From contig JAUVSX010000024.1 in the NCBI GenBank assembly GCA_030596915.1, positions 1 through 13,915 of the forward strand: 13,915 nucleotides of DNA. The letters run 5' to 3'. Shown piece after piece: positions 7,258 to 13,906 of this stretch (positions are counted from its first letter, which is position 1; the number at the start of each line of letters is the position of its first letter). The notes beneath the pieces were generated by a model. It was not told the origin of the DNA, did no database searches, and saw nothing but the letters and a program-made list of their open reading frames with translations. Both the position numbers and the translations under genes were made by a program. The DNA is from Chloroflexota bacterium. GTDB lineage: Bacteria > Chloroflexota > Anaerolineae > B4-G1.

Positions 7258-7298
7258 CGCGTGTTCTCTCCCGGTGACGCTCGATTGCGCCACACATC

Positions 7299-7326
7299 TT
7301 GACAACGACCCTCTTTGCGGTATTCT
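7299..7326 (+). promoter_or_regulatory. Promoter of obg, predicted to give a near-leaderless mRNA
   Basis: A perfect -35 box TTGACA (7299-7304) and a -10 box TATTCT (7321-7326, 4/6) are 16 bp apart. The predicted start of transcription is near 7333, only about 3 nt before the obg ATG at 7336. There is no Shine-Dalgarno-like sequence ahead of that ATG, which agrees with a leaderless transcript. Confidence 0.65.
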
Positions 7327-7335
7327 AGCGCCGCG

Positions 7336-8595
7336 ATGTATTACGATGAGGCCAGGGTCTTCGTCTCGGCAGGCGACGGCGGCGACGGGAACGTCGCTTT
7401 CCGCCGCGAGAAGTACGTCCCGTTTGGCGGCCCGTTCGGCGGGGATGGAGGCCGCGGGGGTGACGTCATCCTGTATGTGGATGGCCACCTCAACACGCTG
7501 TACCGCTTCAGCAGGCGGCGCCACTTCAGGGCGCCGCGCGGGGAGCACGGGCGCGGCAAGAAACAGCACGGTGCGTCGGGAGAGCCGCTCCGGGTCCGCG
7601 TGCCGCCGGGTACCGTCGTGTACGATGGGGATACGGGCGATCTTCTGGGGGACCTGATCGAGCCGGGGCAGGAGCTGATCGTGGCGCGGGCCGGGCGCGG
7701 CGGACGCGGGAACGCCCGCTTCAAGTCGTCGACCAATCAAGCCCCGCGCATCGCCGAACATGGTGAGCCCGGGCAGGAACGCTGGCTGCGCCTGGAGTTG
7801 AGGCTCTTGGCGGACGTGGGCGTGGTTGGGGCACCCAACGCCGGCAAATCCACGTTCCTGGCCGCGGTGACTGCTGCGCGTCCCAAGATCGCCGCCTACC
7901 CATTCACGACGCTTGAACCCAACCTGGGGGCCGTTGTGCTCGATGACGACACCGAGTTCATTCTTGCCGACATACCTGGCCTGATCCAGGGAGCCTCAGA
8001 AGGCAAAGGTCTTGGCCACGAGTTCCTACGGCATATCGAGCGAACGCGCGTTCTGATCCACCTGCTTGATGGGCTTGCGGCCGATCCGCTGGCGGACTTC
8101 GCGGCGATCAACGGAGAGCTGGACGCCTTCGGGCACGGCCTGGCTGAGAAGCCACAGCTTGTGGTGCTCAATAAGGTAGATATGCCGCAGGTGCGGGCAG
8201 GCTGGCCGCAGGTGCGGGATGCGCTGGAGGCTTCGGGGCACACGGCCATGATCGTGTCAGCGATGACGGGGGAGGGCACCCGGCAGGTGCTCTACCGCGT
8301 CGCGCAGATGTTGGCGGAGCTTCCGGACGTGGCGCCAGCGAAGGAAATCCCCGTGATCCGCTTGGGCGTCGATGAGGAGGCGTTCACCATCAAGCAGGAG
8401 ACTGACGGCTGGCGGGTGCGCGGCGCGAGGGTGGAACGGATGGCTGCGATGACCGTGTGGAACCTCCACGAGGCCGTGCTTCGCTTCCAGCGCAGCCTGG
8501 AGCGAACAGGGGTTGCTGCGGCCCTGGAAGAGGCCGGGGTCAGGCCGGGAGACACCGTTCTGATCGGCGAGCAGGAACTGCTGTGGGAGGAATGA
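7336..8595 (+). CDS. obg: Obg-family GTPase (ribosome-associated)
   Basis: The 419-residue essential-type GTPase acts in 50S ribosome assembly and stress control. The Gly-rich Obg fold fills residues 1-158 (GDGGDGNVAFRREKY, then GGDGGRGGDV). The G domain follows, with G1 GAPNAGKS (165-172), switch region YPFTT (188-192), G3 DIPG (212-215), G4 NKVD (279-282) and G5 SAM (308-310). The C-terminal OCT domain (about 338-419) includes TIKQETDGWRVRG. OCT-bearing Obg is common in Gram-positive and related lineages and absent from E. coli ObgE. ATG 7336 is chosen because family homology starts at MYYDEARVF; an in-frame TTG at 7315 would lie within the promoter. It heads a group with nadD and a solute-binding lipoprotein. 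Confidence 0.97.
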   Translation: MYYDEARVFVSAGDGGDGNVAFRREKYVPFGGPFGGDGGRGGDVILYVDGHLNTLYRFSRRRHFRAPRGEHGRGKKQHGASGEPLRVRVPPGTVVYDGDTGDLLGDLIEPGQELIVARAGRGGRGNARFKSSTNQAPRIAEHGEPGQERWLRLELRLLADVGVVGAPNAGKSTFLAAVTAARPKIAAYPFTTLEPNLGAVVLDDDTEFILADIPGLIQGASEGKGLGHEFLRHIERTRVLIHLLDGLAADPLADFAAINGELDAFGHGLAEKPQLVVLNKVDMPQVRAGWPQVRDALEASGHTAMIVSAMTGEGTRQVLYRVAQMLAELPDVAPAKEIPVIRLGVDEEAFTIKQETDGWRVRGARVERMAAMTVWNLHEAVLRFQRSLERTGVAAALEEAGVRPGDTVLIGEQELLWEE

Positions 8596-8611
8596 ACCTT
8601 ACGTTCATTCC
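8589..8611 (+). repeat. 9-bp perfect inverted repeat across the obg stop codon
   Basis: GGAATGAAC (8589-8597) and GTTCATTCC (8603-8611) are perfect complements around a 5-base spacer. The stop TGA (8593-8595) is in the left arm. As RNA it forms a hairpin between obg and nadD. No U-tract follows, so it may act on mRNA stability, ribosome traffic or partial termination instead of as a full terminator. Confidence 0.6.
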
Positions 8612-8639
8612 GTTGGCGGGGTGGGCCGAGGCCCGATGA
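8592..8639 (+). CDS. Possible 15-codon relay frame between obg and nadD
   Basis: The frame MNLTFIPLAGWAEAR opens with an ATG that overlaps the obg stop (ATGA, 8592-8595) and closes with a TGA that overlaps the nadD ATG (ATGA, 8636-8639). It thus bridges the 40-nt gap by two stop/start overlaps. The GGGAGG at 8585-8590 is only 1 nt from the ATG, too close for ordinary initiation, so any translation would be by re-initiation. The peptide has no known relative that I recognise. It may be coincidence. Confidence 0.25.
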   Translation: MNLTFIPLAGWAEAR

Positions 8640-9280
8640 GTCAGGGTAGCACCCCGCGCGCTGCAGATGCCCTCGTACGGATCGGCGTCCTTGGCGGGAC
8701 CTTTGACCCGCCCCACTACGCGCACCTTGCACTGGCCGAGGCCGCCCGTGTGCAACTCGATCTAGGGCGTGTTCTGTTTGTCCCGGTCGGGGAACCGCCA
8801 CACAAGGGCACCCGCCCAATCACGGCTTCGTGCCACCGCGCTGCGCTGGTGGAGGCGGCCATCGCGGATCATCCCGCGTTCTTCCTCTCTCGCGCGGACC
8901 TGGACCGTCCGGGCCCGCACTTCACTGTGGAGATGCTGAAGCTCATCCGCCAGGCGAACCCGGATGCCGAGGTCTTCCTCCTGATCGGTGGAGACAGCCT
9001 CGCCCAGCTACATACCTGGTGGAAGCCCGCCGGTATCGTCACCCACGCGAAGTTGGCGGTGATGCGAAGACCCGGCTGGCGCGTGGACGTGGAAAGACTG
9101 GAGCAGGCAGTACCGGAGATTCGCGGTCGGGTGTCGTGGTTGGACGTGCCCAGCCTGGAGATATCATCGACTGACCTGCGCAGGAGGGTCGGCGAGGGCC
9201 TTCCCATACGATACCTTGTACCCCCACAGGTCGAGAACTACATACGGCAGCACCGTCTATATGCGGGAGAGGCCAGGTGA
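8636..9280 (+). CDS. nadD: Nicotinate-nucleotide adenylyltransferase
   Basis: The 214-residue cytoplasmic enzyme joins nicotinate mononucleotide to AMP from ATP, giving deamido-NAD in NAD biosynthesis. The nucleotidyltransferase core begins with GGTFDPPHYAHL (20-31), where His27 and His30 are the (T/H)xGH-type ATP-binding positions. PPHKGT (54-59) and LLIGGDSL (115-122) follow, and ISSTDLRRR (177-185) is the ISSTxxR motif near the C-terminus. Length is normal for the bacterial family. ATG 8636 is preferred, with GAGG at 8628-8631 just upstream; a GTG at 8621 would add five residues. nadD next to obg is a widespread gene order. The stop overlaps the GTG start of the next gene. Confidence 0.95.
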   Translation: MSQGSTPRAADALVRIGVLGGTFDPPHYAHLALAEAARVQLDLGRVLFVPVGEPPHKGTRPITASCHRAALVEAAIADHPAFFLSRADLDRPGPHFTVEMLKLIRQANPDAEVFLLIGGDSLAQLHTWWKPAGIVTHAKLAVMRRPGWRVDVERLEQAVPEIRGRVSWLDVPSLEISSTDLRRRVGEGLPIRYLVPPQVENYIRQHRLYAGEAR

Positions 9281-10986
9281 GGCGCGCGCGCTGGCTGCTG
9301 CTGGCCACGCTTCTCCTTGCCTCATGCAGTGGCGCGACAGACGGAGACCCTGGTCCCACATCGGACCCGGCGACGACGCCTGTCGCCGCGACTCCTACTG
9401 CGCTACCCTCTCAGGCCACGACGGGCGCCCGCATTCTGTCTCGCGGATTCCTGCGCGTCGGGGTGCGGTACGATCTGCAGCCGTTTGGCTCGGTCACGGG
9501 TGATGGCGGGCTTACCGGCTTCGACGTGGATCTGGGGCGCGAGCTCTCACGTCGCTGGCTGGGAGATGCCGAGGCGGTGCAGTTCCGGCAGGTGCGGTCG
9601 GATACGGCGATCGAGAGGCTGGAGGCGGGCGAGGTCGACATTGTCATTGCAGCACTGACGCACACGCGGGACCGCGAGGCAGGGGCCGATTTCACCCTTC
9701 CGTACTTCATCGACGGCCAGGCCCTGCTTGTGCGTGCTGGGGACGCTGCCCATATCGCGGGCCCGATCGGCCTGGATGGCCGTCGCGTGGGCGTAGTGAC
9801 GTGGAGTGATGCGCGGGACGCGCTCCGGGGAGCCGTACCGTTCACGCTTACTCTCCAGACCTACGATCGGTTTGACGGGGCAGTCGCCGCGCTGGGCCGC
9901 GGTGAGATTGACGCGGTGGCTGAGACGCGGCGCCGTCTGTTTTGGGGCACGCGGATGCTGCCCGGGAGCGCCGTCGTCGGGCAGTACACGACCGTACCGG
10001 CTGCGATCGCATTCCCCCAGAACGATCGGTTCTTCTCCGACCTGGTCAATCTTACTCTCCAGGACATGGTGGCTGACGGCACCTATGCGCGACTATACAG
10101 TCGCTGGTTCGGGCCGGAGAAGGCGCCTGCTGTTGAGCGGTGGCCTGGCGACGCCCCTACCCCCGCACTGGCCAACAGTCCGATTGTTGCGGCGGTGCCG
10201 GATACGATCTCCAAGATAGAGTCGCGAGGCCGCCTGGTCGTGGCAGTCGTGGCGGACAGGCCGCCCTATGCCTACGTGGACGCGAGTGGCGCGCTCGCGG
10301 GCTACGAGGTCGACCTCGTGCGGTCGATGGCCAGCTACTGGCTTGGTGATGTCACGGCAGTCGACTTTGTACCTGTCTCCGCCGCGATGGGCAAAGAGAT
10401 GGTGTATACCGGCCAGGCTGACGTGCTGGTCGGCGCGGTGGAACACACTCGCCAGGGTGAGCTGGAGCTGGACTTCGGACAGACGACATACGTCGCCGGC
10501 GAGGGCCTGATGATCCAGGCTGGGGCGCCAATCACCCGGCTGGAGAGCTTACACGGCCAGATGGTCGCCGTCGTTGAGGGAAGCGGGAGCGGGGATGCGC
10601 TGCTCTCAGCCGCGCAGGATGTGGGTGTGTCCGTAGCAGTCTCGCCCCAGCCGACACTGGAAACGGCTATTGCCCTGCTGGCGGAGGGACAGGTGGCTGC
10701 CGTCGTGGCCGACCGGGCCCATCTGCTCGGTCCCGCCTACGCGAGGCCCGAATTGGAGGTGCTGCCGTGGCGGTTGACCCAGGTTCCGCTAGCACTGGGG
10801 CTGCCGGCGGGCGATTCGGCATTTCGTGATCTCGTCAACCTGACGCTACAGCAGATGAAGGCGGATGGCCAGTTTGACGGGCTGTACCTCATCTGGTTCG
10901 ATGATGCTGCTCCGGCGTTTGCGAGGTGGCCTGGCGCGCCCTACCGCACGCTCCGACTGGCTGTGGCGCCGCCTGGGGGCGGGTGA
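9277..10986 (+). CDS. Lipoprotein with two fused amino-acid-type (SBP_bac_3) solute-binding domains
   Basis: The 569-residue product begins with a short signal peptide and lipobox LASC (Cys17), then a Thr/Pro/Ala-rich linker (about 18-50). Two family-3 periplasmic binding domains follow at about 53-280 and 312-545. They are an internal duplication: both end in a segment of the form LVNLTLQxMxADG...LYxxWF (256-278 and 519-541), followed by an RWPG...AP tail (288 and 550). The ligand-arginine region is kept in both (THTRDREAGADF and EHTRQGELELDF), which suggests polar amino acids or similar ligands. GTG 9277 is the start, with GGGAGAGG (9265-9272) 4 nt upstream, and it overlaps the nadD stop. 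No permease or ATPase gene accompanies it, so it may serve a distant transporter or act as a surface sensor. Confidence 0.88.
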   Translation: MRRARWLLLATLLLASCSGATDGDPGPTSDPATTPVAATPTALPSQATTGARILSRGFLRVGVRYDLQPFGSVTGDGGLTGFDVDLGRELSRRWLGDAEAVQFRQVRSDTAIERLEAGEVDIVIAALTHTRDREAGADFTLPYFIDGQALLVRAGDAAHIAGPIGLDGRRVGVVTWSDARDALRGAVPFTLTLQTYDRFDGAVAALGRGEIDAVAETRRRLFWGTRMLPGSAVVGQYTTVPAAIAFPQNDRFFSDLVNLTLQDMVADGTYARLYSRWFGPEKAPAVERWPGDAPTPALANSPIVAAVPDTISKIESRGRLVVAVVADRPPYAYVDASGALAGYEVDLVRSMASYWLGDVTAVDFVPVSAAMGKEMVYTGQADVLVGAVEHTRQGELELDFGQTTYVAGEGLMIQAGAPITRLESLHGQMVAVVEGSGSGDALLSAAQDVGVSVAVSPQPTLETAIALLAEGQVAAVVADRAHLLGPAYARPELEVLPWRLTQVPLALGLPAGDSAFRDLVNLTLQQMKADGQFDGLYLIWFDDAAPAFARWPGAPYRTLRLAVAPPGGG

Positions 10987-11037
10987 GCCGGCTACCTACG
11001 TAGATTCGGTTCTCAAGCGTCCGCCCTGAAGCAGACC

Positions 11038-11058
11038 GCGCTGCCGCGCAGCGTTTCC
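11038..11058 (+). terminator. Probable terminator of the obg-nadD-lipoprotein group
   Basis: CGCTGC (11039-11044) and GCAGCG (11048-11053) form a GC-rich stem with a 3-nt loop, extendable by a G-U pair, followed directly by TTTCCTC. It lies 50 bp after the lipoprotein stop. The stem is short and the T-run is broken. Confidence 0.45.
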
Positions 11059-11100
11059 TCGGAGGCTGAGCTAGCCTGGCGCGTCGAGACGAGCGCCGCA

Positions 11101-12066
11101 TCACACCGTGCCCGTATTGTCTGCGCTCGTGACCGCGATTCGCGCGGATGGATCGCCGGGGCCACCCGCCCGCTGGCGCTCGGCGCGAGATGCGACCACG
11201 ACAGCAAGCAGGATCAGCCCTCCTCCCACCAGCGTCAGAGCCGAAGGTATTTCCTCCAGCAACCACCAGGCCAGTAGCGTGGATCCGATGGGCTCGCAGA
11301 GCGTGGCGACGGTAACGTAAGTCGCCGAGAGATATCGTAGCGCCCAATTCAGCGACGAATGGCCAAGGATCTGCGGCCCTATCGCCATCAACAGGATCCA
11401 GAACCAGGTCTGAGGCTGCTCTGGAAACGGCGGCAGCCCAGAGGCCAGCATCAGCACCAGCAAGATGACAGCGGCGATGGTGTACACGGGAAAGACGTAG
11501 GCCAGGAGCGAGAGACGTACGCGCAGCCGCCGGCCAATCAGGAAATAGCCCGCGCCGGTGATGGCGCCCGCCAGAGCGAGCACGTCACCCCACAGATGGT
11601 GCGAGCCCTTTCCCAGATCGCTCAAAGCGATGATTGCGCTTCCCGACGCGGCGATGACGAGGGCGACAATCATAGCCCGCGAGTGTCGCTCGTGCAGCAG
11701 CAGGTGCGAGGCGATCCCGACGAAGATTGGGGTGGTGCTGACCAGCATGACCGACGCAGCGACGGATGTGTGGGCCAGAGACGAGATCCAGGTGGCGAAG
11801 TGGATCGCCAGGAGTAGACCAGCCGCCAGCATAAGAAGCCAGTCCCTCGGCGCTATCTGTCGAAGCTCGCGGCGCCGAGTGACAAGCGCGATGGGGGCCA
11901 AGATGAGGGATGCGAGGGTAAGGCGCCACGCCGCGATGACGAGGGAATGGGCGCCAGTCTGAGCCAGGCGAATCAGGATGGCGGCCGCCGACACGTTGAG
12001 CACGCCGAACCCGACGCCCAGGTAGGCCGGCACGCGCTTGTCGTGCTCGGGGGGCTTAGGGACCAT
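11101..12066 (-). CDS. DMT-superfamily (EamA) transporter
   Basis: The 321-residue membrane protein has about ten hydrophobic segments in two EamA repeats (about 16-146 and 160-294). Typical features are the AAWRLTLASL segment (45-54), SVAASVMLVSTTPIF (101-115), and in the second half LCEPIGSTLLAWWLLEE (256-272) with the conserved Glu-Pro. The tail beyond about 295 is hydrophilic. It is only distantly similar to the DMT protein of the ABC operon, so it is not a recent copy of it. It is convergent with the solute-binding lipoprotein gene and divergent from the ferredoxin gene. No clear Shine-Dalgarno sequence precedes ATG 12066 on the minus strand, and no good minus-strand promoter was found. 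Substrate is unknown; export of amino acids or metabolites is usual for the family. Confidence 0.92.
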   Translation of the reverse strand: MVPKPPEHDKRVPAYLGVGFGVLNVSAAAILIRLAQTGAHSLVIAAWRLTLASLILAPIALVTRRRELRQIAPRDWLLMLAAGLLLAIHFATWISSLAHTSVAASVMLVSTTPIFVGIASHLLLHERHSRAMIVALVIAASGSAIIALSDLGKGSHHLWGDVLALAGAITGAGYFLIGRRLRVRLSLLAYVFPVYTIAAVILLVLMLASGLPPFPEQPQTWFWILLMAIGPQILGHSSLNWALRYLSATYVTVATLCEPIGSTLLAWWLLEEIPSALTLVGGGLILLAVVVASRAERQRAGGPGDPSARIAVTSADNTGTV

Positions 12067-12071
12067 AGCGA

Positions 12072-12092
12072 TCTGGGCGCCTGGTGCCCAGA
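12072..12092. repeat. Inverted repeat between the divergent DMT and ferredoxin genes
   Basis: TCTGGGC (12072-12078) and GCCCAGA (12086-12092) are perfect 7-bp arms around a 7-base spacer. The element begins 6 bp upstream of the minus-strand ATG. It could be a hairpin in the DMT leader that affects initiation, or a protein-binding dyad in the divergent control region. Confidence 0.45.
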
Positions 12093-12106
12093 GGGGGCGG
12101 CATTGA

Positions 12107-12136
12107 CCTTGACAAGGGCGCGATTCCCATTACAAT
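12107..12136 (+). promoter_or_regulatory. Promoter of the ferredoxin gene, -35 box inside a palindrome
   Basis: TTGACA (12109-12114) and TACAAT (12131-12136, 5/6) are 16 bp apart, with a predicted start of transcription near 12143. The -35 box is embedded in a perfect odd palindrome CCTTG-A-CAAGG (12107-12117) and is preceded by a second TTGAC (12103-12107). This arrangement could let a regulator compete with RNA polymerase. Confidence 0.7.
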
Positions 12137-12142
12137 TCGTGG

Positions 12143-12221
12143 CGTTTTTGCGCAACCGCACTGGCCACGGGGAGTGGTCGGCTCGGTTGAGAGATTATAC
12201 CGAAGTGGAGGCAAAACAGAA
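12143..12221 (+). promoter_or_regulatory. Structured 5' leader of the ferredoxin mRNA
   Basis: The predicted leader is about 79 nt. It can form one hairpin at 12161-12181 (8 pairs, two of them G-U) and a second, TCGGT / ACCGA (12183-12187 and 12199-12203), ending 3 nt before the GGAGG ribosome site at 12207-12211. No known riboswitch class is recognised. Confidence 0.35.
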
Positions 12222-12488
12222 ATGGCATACGTGATCACCGCCAAGTGCGAGCGCTGCGACTCCTGCGTAGAAGTCTGCCCGAGCGATGCCATCTTCTTCG
12301 TCGAAGATGACGCTGACTGGCCGACCTACTATATCTACGCCGAGAACTGCATTGAGTGCGCCTCCTGTGAGGTGGAGTGCCCTAGTGAGGCCATCTTCTA
12401 CGAGGATGATGTTCCGGAGGAGGATGCTGGCGCCACTGCAAGGAATGCAGCATTCTTCGAGAGCGGGCCGGGGAACACGCTCGTATAG
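12222..12488 (+). CDS. 2[4Fe-4S] ferredoxin
   Basis: The 88-residue cytoplasmic electron carrier holds two low-potential iron-sulfur clusters. The first motif is CERCDSCVEVCP (Cys9, 12, 15, 19) and the second CIECASCEVECP (Cys43, 46, 49, 53), both of the full CxxCxxCxxxCP form. As usual in this fold, the fourth Cys of each motif probably serves the other cluster. The loop between motifs is about five residues longer than in short clostridial ferredoxins. The protein is strongly acidic and has a tail of about 34 residues after the last Cys. ATG 12222 is preferred, with GGAGG (12207-12211) 10 nt upstream; the open frame runs further upstream but through the promoter. It stands alone with its own promoter, so its redox partners are not shown by context. 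Confidence 0.95.
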   Translation: MAYVITAKCERCDSCVEVCPSDAIFFVEDDADWPTYYIYAENCIECASCEVECPSEAIFYEDDVPEEDAGATARNAAFFESGPGNTLV

Positions 12489-12552
12489 GCTCGACGGCTC
12501 GCATTGAGCCGCGGCTGGGTCCAGGTGGTCTGGGGCTGATTCCTCAGGCCGT

Positions 12553-12580
12553 CGGAGGGGGCGGAGTTGCCCCCTCTGTT
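12553..12580 (+). terminator. Probable ferredoxin terminator
   Basis: GAGGGGGC (12555-12562) and GCCCCCTC (12569-12576) pair perfectly around a 6-nt loop. A G-U and a C-G pair extend the stem to 12553 and 12578. Only two T follow, so it is strong as a hairpin but weak as a classic intrinsic terminator. Confidence 0.5.
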
Positions 12581-12606
12581 GGCGACCCAGCAACCGAACG
12601 CAAACT

Positions 12607-12641
12607 GTGCTGGCTCTGGACACCAAGCCCAGAGCCAGCAC
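12607..12641. terminator. Bidirectional terminator between ferredoxin and oxidoreductase genes
   Basis: GTGCTGGCTCTGG (12607-12619) and CCAGAGCCAGCAC (12629-12641) form a perfect 13-bp stem with a 9-nt loop. It begins 3 nt beyond the minus-strand stop codon. On the minus strand the stem is followed by AGTTTGCGTT, and on the plus strand by TCTCATGTT. It suits termination from both sides, best for the oxidoreductase. Confidence 0.75.
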
Positions 12642-12643
12642 TC

Positions 12644-13906
12644 TCATGTTGCCTCGGCCCGGCGCCGAAATTGGTCCATGCTGACGATGGCGCCGTCTGT
12701 CCGTGCTTCCTCGGCAGCGAAGGCCATAAGGTGACTCTCAAGCGACTCTCGGGCCGTCGTAAGCGCTGTTGATGGGTCTCGAACGGCCTTGACGAAAGCT
12801 GTCATCAGGCCTTCGTCGCCCCCACCGTGCCCGCTCGTGCCCGCATCCGGGCTTATTCTCTCGATCTCCCCGCTGAGATGGTCGTGGATCTCAATCTCCT
12901 GGATGCCGTGCATGAAACGGCCCAGCAGCGTGGCACGGGTGCCGTCGTACCGCATCGTGCGGCCTTCGTGGTGCGAGTGGCCGTGCATCACGAGCACGCC
13001 CGTCGCGCCGGAGTCGAACTCCAGGTTCACTGTCTGGTGGTCGACAACATCGTTACCGCAATGATAGACGCACCGGCCGTAGGGACCCGTCTCGAGCGCC
13101 CGGCGCCGGGCCCGGAGGCTCGTGTCCTCGGATAGAACCGACACCGGCCACCCCACGTAGTCCCCCAGGTAGAGTCGAGGCGCATGCCAAGGGCAGTCGT
13201 CCGCGGCCGGGCAGCCGTCTGTGCATCGCTCTGGCGCGCCAGCCGGTGCGTTCGCCGACCGGTAGTGGCGCAGTGAGCCAAAGGACCCCAGTCGCCTCAC
13301 TGCTCCCACGTTCCAGAGCAGGATATCCAGATCGTGGCAGCATTTCGCCAGGATCATCGGGCTCTCGATCTGGCTGTTGCCCCAGTTGCCGCGCACGAAG
13401 CTGTGCGCCATGTGCCAGGTGACGACGTTCTCGCGGTGGGTCATCGTGACAATCTCGCCCAGCCGACCCGATTGGATGATGTCGTGCAGCGTGGCGAAGA
13501 ATGGCGTGTAGCGCAGCACGTGGCAAATCATCAGCAACCGTGCGCACCGCTCAGCCGTCTGAACCAGGCGGACGTTGCCTGCCAGCGTGTTGGCCATCGG
13601 CTTCTCGAGTAGGACCTCGTAGCCCTGCTCGAGCGCCGGCAGCGTAGAGTCCAGATGCATCCGGTCTAGCGTGCAATTGACCAACGCCTGCGCGATGGAC
13701 CCCCGGGCGTAGAGATCTTCCCAGGAGCGGAACTGGCGCTCGGAGGGGATTCCGTGGGCCTGGGCGAAACGGCTGCGGCGCTCGGCATGCGATTCGACGA
13801 CGGCGGCGAAACGTATCTCCTTGGGATGGTCCAGCGCGTACGCCCCATAGGCGAAATGGCCCCGCTGGCCGGCGCCCACCATGACGGCCTCAATCGGTTC
13901 AGACAT
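12644..13906 (-). CDS. Gfo/Idh/MocA-family NAD(P)-dependent oxidoreductase
   Basis: The visible frame codes for 420-422 residues. The N-terminal Rossmann fold carries GAGQRG (residues 14-19 of the longer form), and the family signature EKP is at 103-105 in VLLEKPMANTL. The presumed catalytic region is KCCHDLDILLW (190-200) with His193 and Asp194. These enzymes oxidise or reduce sugars, inositols or related polyols with NAD(P). A Cys-rich insert has Cys230, 234 and 240, followed by a CVYHC pair (281 and 285) ahead of NDVVDHQ. Cys in these places is known in a subgroup of the family. ATG 13906 is chosen because GGA (13913-13915) lies 6 nt upstream; ATG 13912 is also in frame but would follow GGA directly. 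The first bases beyond the right edge are unseen, so the start could shift. Substrate is not predictable. Confidence 0.9.
   Translation of the reverse strand: MSEPIEAVMVGAGQRGHFAYGAYALDHPKEIRFAAVVESHAERRSRFAQAHGIPSERQFRSWEDLYARGSIAQALVNCTLDRMHLDSTLPALEQGYEVLLEKPMANTLAGNVRLVQTAERCARLLMICHVLRYTPFFATLHDIIQSGRLGEIVTMTHRENVVTWHMAHSFVRGNWGNSQIESPMILAKCCHDLDILLWNVGAVRRLGSFGSLRHYRSANAPAGAPERCTDGCPAADDCPWHAPRLYLGDYVGWPVSVLSEDTSLRARRRALETGPYGRCVYHCGNDVVDHQTVNLEFDSGATGVLVMHGHSHHEGRTMRYDGTRATLLGRFMHGIQEIEIHDHLSGEIERISPDAGTSGHGGGDEGLMTAFVKAVRDPSTALTTARESLESHLMAFAAEEARTDGAIVSMDQFRRRAEAT

Larger units (their letters stand above)
12489..12643. other. Convergent intergenic region rich in hairpins
   Basis: This 155-bp gap between the ferredoxin and oxidoreductase stops holds no gene. 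It contains three hairpins in a row: CGGCTC / GAGCCG (12495-12511), a 10-bp stem at 12553-12578, and a 13-bp stem at 12607-12641. They are listed separately where they look like terminators. Confidence 0.6.

Noticed and set aside
6585..7277. A 230-codon + strand frame overlapping the DMT gene.
   Set aside because: Its Gly/Arg-rich, non-hydrophobic sequence is a frame shadow of the clear EamA transporter.
7274..7293. Imperfect hairpin GTGACGC / GCGCCAC as a terminator after the DMT gene.
   Set aside because: It has an A-C mismatch in a 7-bp stem and no T-run follows; too weak to call.
8593..8608. GAAC...GTTC in the repeat after obg as a Gram-positive type SOS (LexA) box.
   Set aside because: The usual box has four bases between GAAC and GTTC; here there are five, and the arms extend to 9 bp over a stop codon with no promoter near.
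10889..11347. A 152-codon minus-strand frame over the end of the lipoprotein gene and the DMT gene.
   Set aside because: It overlaps two genuine genes in other frames and shows no domain or start signal.
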